A DNA stretch of 64,000 nucleotides from CAVROT01 sp963722905 (GCA_963722905.1 CAVROT010000011.1:186001-250000), one strand, 5' to 3'. Shown: positions 1-9,637, numbered from the stretch's first letter. Notes: generated by a model from the letters alone, not told the origin. Translations and numbers: made by a program.

Positions 1-1301
1 AGACGCCCGCCGAGGCGCAGATCGCCAGCCACCGGCTGATGCTGAGGGCCGGCATGATCAAGCAGGCGACGTCGGGCATCTATTCATGGCTGCCGCTGGG
101 AACCCGCGTCCTGCGCAATGTCGAAAGGATCGTTCACGAGGAACAGCAGCGTGCGGGCCACATCCCGATGCTGATGCCCACGATCCAGCCGGCCGAGCTG
201 TGGCGCGAAAGCGGGCGCTATGACGACTATGGCGCCGAGATGCTGCGCATCGAGGATCGCCACGGCCGCGACATGCTTTTCGGACCGACGAACGAGGAGA
301 TGATCACCGACATTTTCCGGTCCCACGTGAGCAGCTACCGCGACCTGCCGCTGACGCTCTATCATATCCAGTGGAAGTTCCGCGACGAAGTGCGTCCGCG
401 CTTCGGGGTGATGCGGGGGCGCGAGTTCCTGATGAAGGACGGCTACACCTTCGACGTCTCGAAGGAGGCGGCGCTGCATGCCTACAACCGCCATCTGGTC
501 AGCTACCTGCGGACCTACGAACGCATGGGCCTGAAGGCGATCCCGATGCGCGCCGACGGCGGGCCCATCGGCGGCGACTACACGCACGAGTTCCTGATCC
601 TCGCCGACACCGGCGAGTCCGAGGTCTTCTACGACGCCGCCGTGACCGACCTGACCTTCGGCAACCGCGAGATCGACTACGACGACGTGGACCAGTGCGA
701 GGCCGTACTGAAAGAGTTCACGACGCGCTATGCACGGACGGACGAGACTCATGACGCGGCGCTCTTCGCCGAGGTGCCCGAGGACCGGCGCCGCAGCGCG
801 CGGGGCATCGAGGTCGGCCAGATCTTCTACTTCGGCACCAAGTATTCCGATGCCATGGGCGCGCTGGTCCAGGGCACCGAAGGCAAGCCCGCGCCGGTCC
901 ACATGGGGTCGCACGGCATCGGCGTCTCGCGGCTGGTGGGCGCCATCATCGAGGCGTCGCACGATGACCGTGGCATCGTCTGGCCCGAGGGCGTGACACC
1001 GTTCCATGCCGGCATCGTCAACCTGCGCCAGGGCGACGCCGATTGCGATGCGGCCTGTGCCGACCTCGAGGGCAAGCTGGCGGTCGCGGGGCTGGAGGCA
1101 CTCTACGACGACCGCGACGAACGCGCCGGCGCCAAGTTCGCCACGATGGACCTCATCGGGCTTCCATGGCGGCTGACGGTCGGTCCCCGGGGGCTGAAGA
1201 GCGGCGTGGTCGAGCTCACGTCGCGCCGCACGGGCGAGACAGAGGAACTGAAGCCCGAAGCCGCGGTGACCAGACTGGTCAAGACCTACGCCGGACGCTG
1301 A
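1..1301 (+). CDS. proS: Prolyl-tRNA synthetase (5' end outside window)
   Basis: Class II aminoacyl-tRNA synthetase that charges tRNA-Pro with proline in the cytoplasm. The reading frame is already open at base 3, and the first residues read TPAEAQIASHRLMLRAG, the known N-terminal stretch of bacterial ProRS about a dozen codons in, so the start lies just left of the window. Motif 2 (FRDEVRPRFGVMRGREF, near 375-425) and motif 3 (HGIGVSRLVGAIIE, near 910-950) are intact, followed by the anticodon-binding domain. There is no room for the YbaK-type editing insert, so this is the short ProRS form usual in alphaproteobacteria. It is convergent with tsf. Confidence 0.96.
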   Translation, partial: TPAEAQIASHRLMLRAGMIKQATSGIYSWLPLGTRVLRNVERIVHEEQQRAGHIPMLMPTIQPAELWRESGRYDDYGAEMLRIEDRHGRDMLFGPTNEEMITDIFRSHVSSYRDLPLTLYHIQWKFRDEVRPRFGVMRGREFLMKDGYTFDVSKEAALHAYNRHLVSYLRTYERMGLKAIPMRADGGPIGGDYTHEFLILADTGESEVFYDAAVTDLTFGNREIDYDDVDQCEAVLKEFTTRYARTDETHDAALFAEVPEDRRRSARGIEVGQIFYFGTKYSDAMGALVQGTEGKPAPVHMGSHGIGVSRLVGAIIEASHDDRGIVWPEGVTPFHAGIVNLRQGDADCDAACADLEGKLAVAGLEALYDDRDERAGAKFATMDLIGLPWRLTVGPRGLKSGVVELTSRRTGETEELKPEAAVTRLVKTYAGR

Positions 1302-1659
1302 GAGTACCAAGGCCGCCGCGCAAGATCACGGCGAGCACGGGCCGAAAGGGGGATCACGGTGTGAGCCGACGGATGGCGGGGCCCACAACAAAGATTCCTG
1401 TAATGGGAATTATGTAATCTCTTTTAGCCGATGGCGCGACGAACCCGCCAGTCGTCCCAATGGCATGACAGCCGGTGCGCTCGCTTCGCCCGAAAGCTTA
1501 AGAAAATCGTCGAATACATTGAAAGATATGGAGGATACAGGTCAGGCAAGCGGACCTACGGACGATGTACTACTTTCGACCCGGCCGCTGCGGACGCGGT
1601 TCAGTCGGTGCCCGCTCCGGATCGGGACGCAGTGAGGTTGCTCGCCGCGTCCCTCCGGG
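1302..1659. other. Intergenic gap between proS and tsf
   Basis: About 360 bases between two convergent genes. No coding sequence is supported here; a short open frame runs into the antisense of tsf and has no family character. The part around 1380-1530 is less GC-rich than its surroundings. A weak inverted repeat (ATTCC 1394-1398, GGAAT 1406-1410), followed some ten bases later by a short T-stretch, could act as a poor terminator for proS, but the stem is only five pairs. I see nothing else in it. Confidence 0.5.
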
Positions 1660-2538
1660 TCACTCGGGTTTGCCGACCTTGGCGACCTCTGCGGCGAAGT
1701 CTTCCTTTTCGCGTTCGATGCCTTCCCCGACCTCGAGACGGACGAAGCCGGTGATGTCCACGCCCACCTCTTTCGCGGCGGCGCCGACGGTCAGGTCCGG
1801 GTTCACGACGAAGTCCTGGTTCAGGAGCGTCACCTCGGACATGTATTTCTTCATGCGTCCGACGATCATCTTCTCGATCACGCCCTCGGGCTTGCCGCTC
1901 TCGCGGGCGATGTCGATCTGGATCTGGCGTTCCTTCTCCAGAACGGCCGGGTCGAGGTCAGCCTCGCTCAACGACGCCGGATTGACCGCCGCTATGTGCA
2001 TCGCGACCTGCCGCGCGAAATCTCCGTCGGCGCCCGAATAGGCCACCAGAACGCCGATCTTGCCCATGCCGGGCGCCGCGGCGTTGTGTACGTAGGCCAC
2101 GACGCTGTCGCCCTCTGCCGACGCCATGCGGCGGACGGCCATGTTTTCGCCGATGGTGGCGACCTTGTCGGTCACGGTCGCCTCGACGGTCTTGCCGCCC
2201 ATATCGGCCGTCCTCAGTGCCTCTACGTCGCCCGCGCCGATGGCGACCTTCGCGATGCCGGCGACCATGGACTGGAACTCGGCGTTCTTGGCGACGAAAT
2301 CGGTCTCCGAGTTGACCTCCACGGCGACCCCCCGACCGCCCTCGACCGCTACCGCGACCAGACCTTCGGCGGCGGTGCGGCCGGACTTCTTGGCGGCCTT
2401 GGCCAGCCCCTTGGTGCGCAGCCAGTCCTGCGCGGCCTCGATGTCGCCGTCGGTTTCGGTCAGCGCCTTCTTGGCGTCCATCATTCCGGCGCCGGTCATC
2501 TCGCGCAGATCTTTGACTTGTGCGGCTGTGATCGCCAT
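1660..2538 (-). CDS. tsf: Translation elongation factor Ts
   Basis: Guanine-nucleotide exchange factor that recycles EF-Tu. The 292-residue product has the N-terminal UBA-like segment (MAITAAQVKDLREMTGAGMMDAKKAL), the TDFVAKN signature of the core that contacts EF-Tu, and two dimerisation-type subdomains, with the length usual for alphaproteobacteria. It lies 122 bases downstream of rpsB on the same strand, the classic rpsB-tsf order, so the two are probably cotranscribed. The start is the ATG preceded by an AGGAGA-like ribosome-binding site near 2545-2550. Confidence 0.97.
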   Translation of the reverse strand: MAITAAQVKDLREMTGAGMMDAKKALTETDGDIEAAQDWLRTKGLAKAAKKSGRTAAEGLVAVAVEGGRGVAVEVNSETDFVAKNAEFQSMVAGIAKVAIGAGDVEALRTADMGGKTVEATVTDKVATIGENMAVRRMASAEGDSVVAYVHNAAAPGMGKIGVLVAYSGADGDFARQVAMHIAAVNPASLSEADLDPAVLEKERQIQIDIARESGKPEGVIEKMIVGRMKKYMSEVTLLNQDFVVNPDLTVGAAAKEVGVDITGFVRLEVGEGIEREKEDFAAEVAKVGKPE

Positions 2539-2660
2539 CTCAGGCTCTCCTAAATGTCAGTCGTGAACGGGTGTTGTGCGGGCGGCGGTCATGTGGCCGC
2601 CCGCGTCGAAGGTGATGCCCGCCCGGCCGGCGCGCGTCATTGCCGAAACGGTCCGCGGGA

Positions 2661-3563
2661 TCAGGCGTCCGAGCCGGCGCCTTCCTTGGGCTTGTTGTCC
2701 AGGTCGTAGGGCGCGTCCTTGGCGATGGTATCGTCCGCCGCGGATTCGCTGCTGACCGGAGCCGTGTCGTCCAGCATTTCAGGTGCGGGATCCTCGGCGG
2801 CGCCGGGATCGGCGTCCATCCCCTCTTCGAGGGCGGCCTCTTCCAGCGCGCCTACGTCGACGCCGGCGGCCCCCAGTTGTGCCGACATGCCATCCAGAGC
2901 GGCGCGCGCCGCAAGGTCGCAATAGAGCGCGATGGCCCGTGCCGCGTCGTCATTGCCCGGAACGATGTAGTCGATGCCGTCGGGCGGCGCGTTGCTGTCG
3001 ACGATGGCGACGACGGGAATTCCGAGCTTGCGCGCCTCGAGGACCGCCAGATCCTCCTTGTTGACGTCGATGACGAACAGCAGATCCGGCACGCCGCCCA
3101 TCTCTCGGATGCCGCCCAGCGATGCGCTCAGCTTGGCCTGGTCGCGCTCCATCGACAGACGCTCGCGCTTGGTGAGGCCCTCGGCGCCGTCCGCCATGCG
3201 CTCGTCGATCATCTTGAGCCGGGCGATAGACTGGCTGACCGTCTTCCAGTTGGTCAGCGTGCCGCCCAGCCAGCGGTGGTTCATGTAGTACTGGGCGCAG
3301 CGTTCCGCGGCGTCGGCGACGGGCTTTTGCGCCTGCCGCTTGGTGCCGACGAAAAGGACGCGCCCGCCCTTGGCCACGGTGTCGCGGATGACGTTCAGCG
3401 CCTGGTCCAGCATCGGGACCGTCTGCGTCAGGTCGAGGATGTGAATCCCGTTGCGCGAGCCGTAGATGTACTCGCCCATGCGCGGGTTCCAGCGCTGGGT
3501 CTGGTGGCCGAAGTGCACGCCGGCTTCTAGAAGCTGACGCAGCGAAAATTCTGGCAGTGCCAT
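2661..3563 (-). CDS. rpsB: 30S ribosomal protein S2
   Basis: Small-subunit ribosomal protein S2. The first 225 residues match the family throughout: MALPEFSLRQLLEAGVHFGH at the start, RWNPRM, YIYGSRNGIHILDL, and FVIDVNKEDLAVLEARKLGIP. The 300-residue product is longer than the roughly 240 residues of E. coli S2 because of an acidic, alanine-rich, low-complexity C-terminal tail, a common extension in Rhodobacterales. It is the first gene of the rpsB-tsf unit. Its promoter must lie in 3564-3750, which overlaps the end of a degraded gene on the same strand. Confidence 0.97.
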   Translation of the reverse strand: MALPEFSLRQLLEAGVHFGHQTQRWNPRMGEYIYGSRNGIHILDLTQTVPMLDQALNVIRDTVAKGGRVLFVGTKRQAQKPVADAAERCAQYYMNHRWLGGTLTNWKTVSQSIARLKMIDERMADGAEGLTKRERLSMERDQAKLSASLGGIREMGGVPDLLFVIDVNKEDLAVLEARKLGIPVVAIVDSNAPPDGIDYIVPGNDDAARAIALYCDLAARAALDGMSAQLGAAGVDVGALEEAALEEGMDADPGAAEDPAPEMLDDTAPVSSESAADDTIAKDAPYDLDNKPKEGAGSDA

Positions 3564-3619
3564 GTGATGTCCGTCCTGGTTTCCGGTTTCATGCCTCGGC
3601 GGGACGTCTCAAGCCTGCT

Positions 3620-4539
3620 GGCTCAACCGGCGGACCGCCGCAGGATGTCTCCCCGCGAGAGCCCAAGCCCCACCTGTGAAAGTGCAAGGCCGATACGCCC
3701 AGGCGCGCCCGATTGCAAGGCCGCGCGACATAAGCCGTCTACGATGCGCCCGCCGCCGTCCCCGTCGCCCGCCGCGCCGTCGTTCGCGCGATCGAGACCC
3801 GATGTGGACGCGCACCCGATGAGGGCATCGCGACCGGGCACGCCCTCACCGGCGGGGCCGCCGTCGCCACCCGCGCCGCCTGCCCCGCCGCCGCTGGCGG
3901 CGGACTTGGACGCCTCGACACCTATGCTTCGCCCGGTGAAGCGGCCCGGATTCATAATGGCCGCCGCCGAGCCGCCGGCGCCGCCGTCCAACAGCGCGGT
4001 GAAATGAAAAATTGCCGGTCCGGACGCCGTCGATCCCGGCCGTCCCGTCGCCGGCACCGATACCCGTCGAACCGGTCTGGCTGGCGACCACGTTCCCCGA
4101 GCGGATGACGCGATCCGGAACCAGATCGCCCTCTTTCGGAATTGCGCCGTAGGCAGCCTGCGCCGTCGTGGCGGCTGTGCGGCCGAAGTCCTGCCTTCCG
4201 TCGGCGAGGCGCAAACCGTTCAGCGTCTCCGTCACGCCGCCGCGATATGAAAGGTGCAGCGACCATACCACCCGACAGGGCCACATCCGGGTAGCGGTCG
4301 CCAGTTCGGTCGCCGAAAACAGTCAGGCCATCTCCGCCGGCGACGGTGAGGCCATCGAAAACGGTGATGCTGCCCGGTGGCGTCGCCGCGGTCGTTTGCA
4401 CGGTGGAGATGGCTGGAGAGAATAGAATGCAATCGGGCCCCGCCGCGCCGTCGACCGATGGGATCGCTTCTCGGAAAGAAAGGAGCCCGTCGCCGGGATC
4501 GATACTGCCGCCTCCGGTTGCAGCCAGGCATCGGGTCAT
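3620..4539 (-). pseudogene. Frameshifted remnant of a secreted CSLREA-type beta-helix protein
   Basis: Three overlapping minus-strand frames together read like one protein. Frame A (4539 to about 4280) has IDPGDGLLSFREAI and DGLTVAGGDGLTVFGD, the pattern of CSLREA/beta-helix surface proteins. It passes to frame B (about 4280 to 4010: YRGGVTETLNGLRLADG, GSTGIGAGDGTAGIDG) and then frame C (about 4010 to 3620), a glycine-rich stretch with GGAGGSAAAIMNPGRFTG. An in-frame stop lies just upstream of frame A, so the secretion signal is also lost. At least two frameshifts make it a pseudogene. Its end abuts the rpsB promoter region. The family assignment rests on motif character only. Confidence 0.6.
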
Positions 4540-4803
4540 TGCGGCGCCTTGTCGGATATGGCGTTAGGACACGACGAAGGTGCAGCCAGCGAATGTCCAC
4601 GGGAAACAGAGGTCGGCGCGTGCAGGACACAGCGTTAGAGGGATCCCCTGACGATGGGCTGGGGATCAGAGACAATCAGAGAAGCCACAATGCGTTTCAT
4701 GAATCCTAATAACGATAAGAGTTCCTGTTCGTATTCTCAGACCACATGCCCGACTTGGGTGAGGATTGGCAGTTCAAAAGATCCTGAATAGCGGCCTTCG
4801 TCG

Positions 4804-5763
4804 ATGGAGAACACGGCCGGGCTTGCACGCAGGGGGGGCATGACGCATGACGTCACCATGCCGAACCCTCCCGCGCCTGCCCCCGACATCCTGTGCATCG
4901 GATCGGTCCTGTGGGACCTCATCGGGCGGTCGCCGGCCCACATCGCGCCGGGCGGAGACGTGCCGGGCCGCATCGTCCGACTGCCGGGCGGGGTCGCGAT
5001 GAACGTGGCGATGACGCTGCGCCGGTTCGGTCGGACCCCTGCCCTGCTCAGCGTCGTCGGACGGGACCCCGAGGGGGACGCGCTGATCGCCGCGGCCGCG
5101 GCCCTCGGGATCGTGACCGCATATATCCACCGATCCGACGATATGCCGACCGACCGTTACATGGCCATAGAGGGCGCCGGCGGGCTGGTCGCCGCCGTGG
5201 CCGACGCCCATTCCCTCGAACGGGCCGGCGCAGCGATCCTCGCGCCGCTGACGGACGGTCCGCTGGGCCGCGACGGCGCGCCCTGGACGGGCGCCGTCGT
5301 TCTGGACGGAAACCTGACCGAGGCGCTGCTGGCCCTGATCTCGCACAGCCCGGCCTTCGCTGCGGCCGACCTGCGGGTGGCACCCGCATCGCCCGGCAAG
5401 GCGGGCCGGCTGGCGCCGCTGCTGAACCATCCCCGCGCGACCTTCTATGTCAATCTGATCGAGGCCGGGCTGCTGCTGCACGACACTCCGCCCGACGCCC
5501 CCGCCGCGGCCGTCGCCCTGCATGCGCGGGGCGCCCGCCGTGCCGTGGTAACGGACAGCGGGCGCGCGGCTGCGGTCGCAGGTCCCGGCGGCGTACTGAG
5601 CGCGGTACCGCCGGCGGTGATGGTCACCCGCGTCACGGGCGCCGGGGATACGCTGATGGCCGCCCATATCGCGGCCGAACTGCGCGGCGAAGAGGGCGAG
5701 GCGGCGCTGCGCACGGCGCTGGCCGCCGCCGCCGCCCATGTCGGCGGGGACGTGCCGGCATGA
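4804..5763 (+). CDS. psuK: PfkB-family carbohydrate kinase, probable pseudouridine kinase
   Basis: Predicted ATP-dependent kinase of the ribokinase/PfkB fold that phosphorylates pseudouridine at the 5' position. The 319-residue product has the N-terminal PfkB signature (LPGGVAMNVAMTLRRFG) and the C-terminal VTGAGDTLMAAHIA motif, whose aspartate (about residue 282) is the catalytic base. The family assignment is firm; the substrate is inferred from psuG 82 bases downstream. The start is uncertain: the domain begins near residue 28, and ATGs at 4840 and 4858 are equally possible, with a G-rich run (4831-4838) just before the first of these. Confidence 0.85.
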   Translation: MENTAGLARRGGMTHDVTMPNPPAPAPDILCIGSVLWDLIGRSPAHIAPGGDVPGRIVRLPGGVAMNVAMTLRRFGRTPALLSVVGRDPEGDALIAAAAALGIVTAYIHRSDDMPTDRYMAIEGAGGLVAAVADAHSLERAGAAILAPLTDGPLGRDGAPWTGAVVLDGNLTEALLALISHSPAFAAADLRVAPASPGKAGRLAPLLNHPRATFYVNLIEAGLLLHDTPPDAPAAAVALHARGARRAVVTDSGRAAAVAGPGGVLSAVPPAVMVTRVTGAGDTLMAAHIAAELRGEEGEAALRTALAAAAAHVGGDVPA

Positions 5764-5845
5764 CGGTCGCGACGCGGACCACCCGGCGGACATGGCACAC
5801 GCGGACGCGTCGGACCGCGCCGGCACCAGGCTTGCGGCCCGCCGC

Positions 5846-6793
5846 ATGACCCCGCCGCTGATCCTCTCGGCCGAGGTCGAGGCGGCGCGTGCCGACGGGA
5901 CGGCGGTGGTCGCGCTGGAATCGACCATCATCACCCACGGGATGCCCTGGCCGCGCAACGTCGAGGTCGCGCGCGAGGTCGAGGCGACGGTGCGGGAGGC
6001 GGGCGCCGTGCCGGCCACCGTCGCCGTCATCGACGGATCGCTCCGCATCGGGCTGGCCGGGGCGCAGCTGGACCATCTCGCTCGCGCCGACGATGTGGCC
6101 AAGCTGTCGCGCGCCGACCTTGCCGTCTGCATCGCGGCCGGCGGCACCGGGGCCACCACCGTCGCCGCCACGATGATCGCAGCCCACCTTGCGGGGATCG
6201 AGGTCTTCGCCACGGGCGGCATCGGCGGCGTGCACCGTGGTGCGTCGCATAGCTTCGACGTCTCGGCGGACCTGCGCGAGCTGGCCGAGACTCCGGTGAC
6301 CGTCGTGGCGTCCGGCGCGAAGGCCATCCTCGATCTGCCCGCCACCTACGAGGTGCTCGAGACGCTGGGCGTGCCGGTGATCGCGGTGGGTCAGGACGTT
6401 CTGCCGGCGTTCTGGTCGCGCACATCCGCCCTCCCGGCCCCGCTGCGCATCGACGACGCCGCCGACATCGCCGCCGCCCACGTCATGCGGGGCGCGATGA
6501 ACCTGCCCGGCGGCCAGTTGGTGGCCAATCCCATCCCCGCTGCAGACGACATCCCCGAGGCGACGCTGGCCCCGCTGATCGAGCGGGCGCTGGCCGAGGC
6601 GGCGTCGCAGGGAATTTCGGCCAAATCGGTGACGCCGTTCCTGCTGGCGCGGCTGTTCGACCTGACCGGGGGGCGTTCGCTGGACGCGAACGTGGCGCTG
6701 GTGCTCTCGAATGCGCGTCTGGCAGCCGCCATCGCCCAGGACATCGGCAATATCCGAAAGCATGTGGCCGCCGCGGTCGGATCGGCCGTGTAA
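5846..6793 (+). CDS. psuG: Pseudouridine-5'-phosphate glycosidase
   Basis: Cleaves (reversibly) pseudouridine 5'-phosphate to uracil and ribose 5-phosphate, the second step of pseudouridine breakdown after the neighbouring kinase. The family motif VALESTIITHGMPWPRN is present with the conserved glutamate at residue 25, and the Schiff-base lysine fits K86 in ADDVAKLSRAD. AAGGTGATTVAATM and ATGGIGGVHRG are further signatures. With this start the product is 315 residues, the usual family length. Upstream in-frame starts (5738, 5792) would add a non-conserved leader, and the first overlaps psuK. The pair is likely an operon. Confidence 0.93.
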   Translation: MTPPLILSAEVEAARADGTAVVALESTIITHGMPWPRNVEVAREVEATVREAGAVPATVAVIDGSLRIGLAGAQLDHLARADDVAKLSRADLAVCIAAGGTGATTVAATMIAAHLAGIEVFATGGIGGVHRGASHSFDVSADLRELAETPVTVVASGAKAILDLPATYEVLETLGVPVIAVGQDVLPAFWSRTSALPAPLRIDDAADIAAAHVMRGAMNLPGGQLVANPIPAADDIPEATLAPLIERALAEAASQGISAKSVTPFLLARLFDLTGGRSLDANVALVLSNARLAAAIAQDIGNIRKHVAAAVGSAV

Positions 6794-6893
6794 GACCGCG
6801 CAGGACCGACTATGGTCCATTGCAGCAAGGCAACGGGCGGCATAGGTCAGTCGGGTCCCGGACGGAACCATTGCCCTGGCCCGAGGCCCGCCC

Positions 6894-7595
6894 ATGAGAA
6901 CGCCCATCGCCCCCGAACCCGTCGAAATCAGGCGACGCCGGACTCCGTTCGCCGGTCTGCGGGCGAACTTCCTCACAGGGCTGGTGGTCATCGCGCCCAT
7001 CGGACTGACGGTCTGGCTGATCTGGACCGTGACCGGCTGGATCGACGGCTGGGTGCTGCCGCTGGTGCCGGGCCGCCTGCGCCCCGAGCAGTATATCGGC
7101 ATCAACCTGCGCGGCGTCGGCGTGGTGATATTCCTGATCTTCACGGTCGTGATCGGTTGGCTCGCGAAGGGCCTGATCGGGCGGTCGTTGATCCGGTTCG
7201 GCGAAAGCCTAGTGAACCGGATGCCCGTCGTCCGGTCGGTCTATTCCGCCGTCAAGCAGATAGCCGAGACCGTGTTCGCCCAGTCAGAGACGTCGTTCGA
7301 CACCGCCGTCCTGGTCGAGTATCCGCGCCGCGGCCTCTGGGCCATCGCCTTTGTCTCGACCGAGGCCAAGGGCGAGATCGCGGCGTCCGACCCCGGGGCC
7401 GAGCTGGTGTCGCTGTTCCTGCCGACCACACCCAACCCGACGTCGGGATTCCTTCTCTTCGCGCCGCGCGCCGAGATCATCGAACTCGACATGTCTGTCG
7501 AGGATGCGGCGAAGCTCGTGATATCGGCGGGCCTCGTCTATCCGAACGCCAAGGACCCGTCGCGCCCCGCCGAGACCCGCCAGGCGGCCGAATAG
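6894..7595 (+). CDS. DUF502 family inner-membrane protein
   Basis: A 233-residue membrane protein of the DUF502 family, function unknown. Two hydrophobic segments are visible (about residues 27-48 and 73-91), followed by the family's conserved block with VNRMPVVRSVYSAVKQ and a C-terminal soluble part containing LFLPTTPNPTSGFLLFAPR. Basic residues at the N terminus suggest a cytoplasmic start. It begins about 100 bases after psuG on the same strand. A possible weak ribosome-binding site is seen only as a purine-poor GGCCC stretch, but the ATG start fits family alignments. Convergent with the patatin-like gene. Confidence 0.88.
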   Translation: MRTPIAPEPVEIRRRRTPFAGLRANFLTGLVVIAPIGLTVWLIWTVTGWIDGWVLPLVPGRLRPEQYIGINLRGVGVVIFLIFTVVIGWLAKGLIGRSLIRFGESLVNRMPVVRSVYSAVKQIAETVFAQSETSFDTAVLVEYPRRGLWAIAFVSTEAKGEIAASDPGAELVSLFLPTTPNPTSGFLLFAPRAEIIELDMSVEDAAKLVISAGLVYPNAKDPSRPAETRQAAE

Positions 7596-7612
7596 GCCCC
7601 GCCCGGCGGCTC

Positions 7613-8641
7613 TCAGCCGAACATTGCCTCCAGATCGACCGACGAGCGCACGCCGAGGTCGTCCATATGCGCGTCGAGGAACCGGCCGGCGGCCGCCTGG
7701 CCGGCGCGCCGCAACCGTTCGATGATAACGGGGGACGGCACCATCTTGGTTGCCACGCTGAGGTCGCCCATCAGGCGGTCGTCCGCGACCATGTGGACGA
7801 AGACGTCCTTCATGACGCCCTTGGGCATCCGACCCGCGGCAATCAGGTCCTTGACGAAGTCGATGGCGCGCAGCTCACGCAGAAGCGAAGAATTGAACGA
7901 TATCTCGTTGATCCGGTTAAGAATCTCCTGCGGGGAGTAGGGAAGCTCGGCGCGTTCGATCGGATTGATGTTCACCACGACGATATCGTCCGGCAGATCG
8001 GGCGCGAAAAGCGGGAAAAGCGCCGGATTGCCGGTATAGCCGCCGTCCCAATAGGCCTCGCCGTCGATCTCGATGGCCTGGAAGACGGTCGGCAGGCAGG
8101 CCGAGGCCATGATCGCCTCGGGGCCGACCGCGTCGCCGGTGAAGATCTTCACCTTTCCGGTCCGCACGTTCGTCGCGCAGACGTGCAGCGCCGGCCCGCC
8201 CGGGTCGCAGACCTTGTCGAAGCGCATGTCGCGCACGACGTCCTCCAGCGGATTGCGGTAGAACGGCCCGTAGGCGTAGGGGCTCACCGAGCGGCTGATC
8301 GTATCGGCGAAGGAGAACGGCAGGCTGAACTCGATGGCCTGCGCCACCGCGTTCGATCCCGGGGCGTATTGCGTCAGCCAGTTCGCCAGCCGCATGTCGG
8401 ACACCGCGCCGATCTTGCCCCAGAGCCAATCCAGAGCGGCGCGTGCCCCCGCGGCCCCGCCGTCGGCGAACCCGGCCTTCAGCGCGGCGCCGTTCAGCGC
8501 GCCCGCCGACGTGCCGCTGATCGCGGCGATCTCGATATCGGGGCAGGCGAGCAGCGCGTCGAGCGCGCCCCAGGTGAAGGCGCCGTGCGCCCCGCCGCCC
8601 TGCAGGGCGAGGTTGATCCGCCGCGGCGTACCGCGGGTCAA
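7613..8641 (-). CDS. Patatin-like phospholipase
   Basis: Predicted serine acyl hydrolase with a Ser-Asp dyad. Visible motifs: oxyanion hole GGGAHG (residues 15-20), nucleophile elbow GTSAG (43-47, Ser45) and the dyad aspartate in WDGG (Asp199). The 342-residue length is typical of the alphaproteobacterial patatin family. The start is a TTG (8641-8639) that overlaps the stop of bdhA (TTGA), so translation is probably coupled to bdhA. The pairing with 3-hydroxybutyrate dehydrogenase suggests a role in intracellular polyester or lipid turnover, but substrate cannot be read from sequence. Confidence 0.9.
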   Translation of the reverse strand: MTRGTPRRINLALQGGGAHGAFTWGALDALLACPDIEIAAISGTSAGALNGAALKAGFADGGAAGARAALDWLWGKIGAVSDMRLANWLTQYAPGSNAVAQAIEFSLPFSFADTISRSVSPYAYGPFYRNPLEDVVRDMRFDKVCDPGGPALHVCATNVRTGKVKIFTGDAVGPEAIMASACLPTVFQAIEIDGEAYWDGGYTGNPALFPLFAPDLPDDIVVVNINPIERAELPYSPQEILNRINEISFNSSLLRELRAIDFVKDLIAAGRMPKGVMKDVFVHMVADDRLMGDLSVATKMVPSPVIIERLRRAGQAAAGRFLDAHMDDLGVRSSVDLEAMFG

Positions 8642-9411
8642 AGCGCCGTCCAGCCGCCGTCCACGCTGATGGTGGTGCCGGTGATCTGCGCGGCCGCGTC
8701 AGAGCACAGGAACAGGACCGTGCCACCCATCTGCCCGACCGTGGCGAATTCCTTGGATGGCTGACGCTTCAGCATCACGTCGCGGATGACCGTCTCGCGG
8801 TCCATGCCGTATTCCTTCATGGTATCCGGGATCTGCGCCTCGACCAACGGGGTCAGCACGTAGCCCGGGCAGATCGCGTTGGCAGTGATCGGCTCTTCGG
8901 CGGTCTCCAGCGCAACCGTCTTGGTCAGCCCGACGATGCCGTGTTTTGCAGCGATGTAGGCCGACTTGTAGGGCGACGCGGTCAGCCCGTGGGCGCTGGC
9001 GATGTTGACCACCCGCCCCCAGCCGGCGGCCCGCATCATCGGCAGGGCGACGGCGGTGGTGTGGAACGCGCTCGACAGGTTGATGGCCAGGATCGCATCC
9101 CACTTGGCGGGTGGAAAGTCCTGGATCGGGGCGACGTGCTGGATGCCGGCATTGTTGACGAGGATGTCGCACCTGCCCGCGTCGCCGATGAGTCGACGCG
9201 CCGCGTCGCCGTCCGACAGGTCCGCCGGCACATAGGTGGCCGCGACCCCGAACTCGTCCGCGATGGCGCGCGCGAGGTCGTGATCCTCGGCCGCGTCGGT
9301 GTAGGAGTTCAGCACGACGTCAATTCCGGCGCGTGCCAGTTCGCGCGCGATCCCGAGGCCGATTCCCGAGGTCGACCCGGTAACGACTGCGGTTTTTCCG
9401 GCCAGTTGCAT
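8638..9411 (-). CDS. bdhA: 3-hydroxybutyrate dehydrogenase
   Basis: NAD-dependent short-chain dehydrogenase interconverting 3-hydroxybutyrate and acetoacetate, part of poly-hydroxybutyrate use. The Rossmann motif TGSTSGIG (residues 11-18), NNAG (86-89), catalytic Ser139 and Y152-x3-K156 are all present. Substrate-pocket residues typical of this enzyme (Gln91, His141, Lys149) also appear. I chose the ATG at 9411 (257 residues, the usual size, MQLAGKTAVV start) rather than a longer frame whose extra 39 residues are not family-like. Upstream lies a candidate leader RNA (9608-9684). Confidence 0.93.
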   Translation of the reverse strand: MQLAGKTAVVTGSTSGIGLGIARELARAGIDVVLNSYTDAAEDHDLARAIADEFGVAATYVPADLSDGDAARRLIGDAGRCDILVNNAGIQHVAPIQDFPPAKWDAILAINLSSAFHTTAVALPMMRAAGWGRVVNIASAHGLTASPYKSAYIAAKHGIVGLTKTVALETAEEPITANAICPGYVLTPLVEAQIPDTMKEYGMDRETVIRDVMLKRQPSKEFATVGQMGGTVLFLCSDAAAQITGTTISVDGGWTAL

Positions 9412-9607
9412 GGTTGCATGTCCCTTCGTTGGCGGTGATGCAGTCCACATACCCTCCGCGCAATAGCGGCGGCGCCATCGGGGCGAATCAGCGCCGGCGA
9501 CAGTGGACCTGAGGATGCGACGTCGCATGCGCGCGGTGCGCGTTCAACAGGGCCGAGCCCCAGCAGCGACAGGGGCGCAGCGCTACACACGCCCAAGGTC
9601 TGCAGAC

Positions 9608-9637
9608 AAAAAAAGACGCCCGCACAAGGCGGGCGTC
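9608..9637 (-). terminator. Rho-independent terminator
   Basis: Perfect nine-pair GC-rich stem GACGCCCGC/GCGGGCGTC with a five-base loop, followed on the minus strand by TTTTTTT. On the plus strand no T-run follows, so it works leftward only. Confidence 0.8.

Noticed and set aside
1416..1427. A 12-base sequence TAATCTCTTTTA that also occurs at 28022-28033
   Set aside because: Two occurrences of one 12-mer in 64 kb are expected by chance; the contexts are unrelated.
9608..9637. The strong hairpin as a terminator for the plus strand or for bdhA
   Set aside because: The T-run exists only on the minus strand and the hairpin is upstream, not downstream, of bdhA; it must end a leftward transcript starting near 9684.
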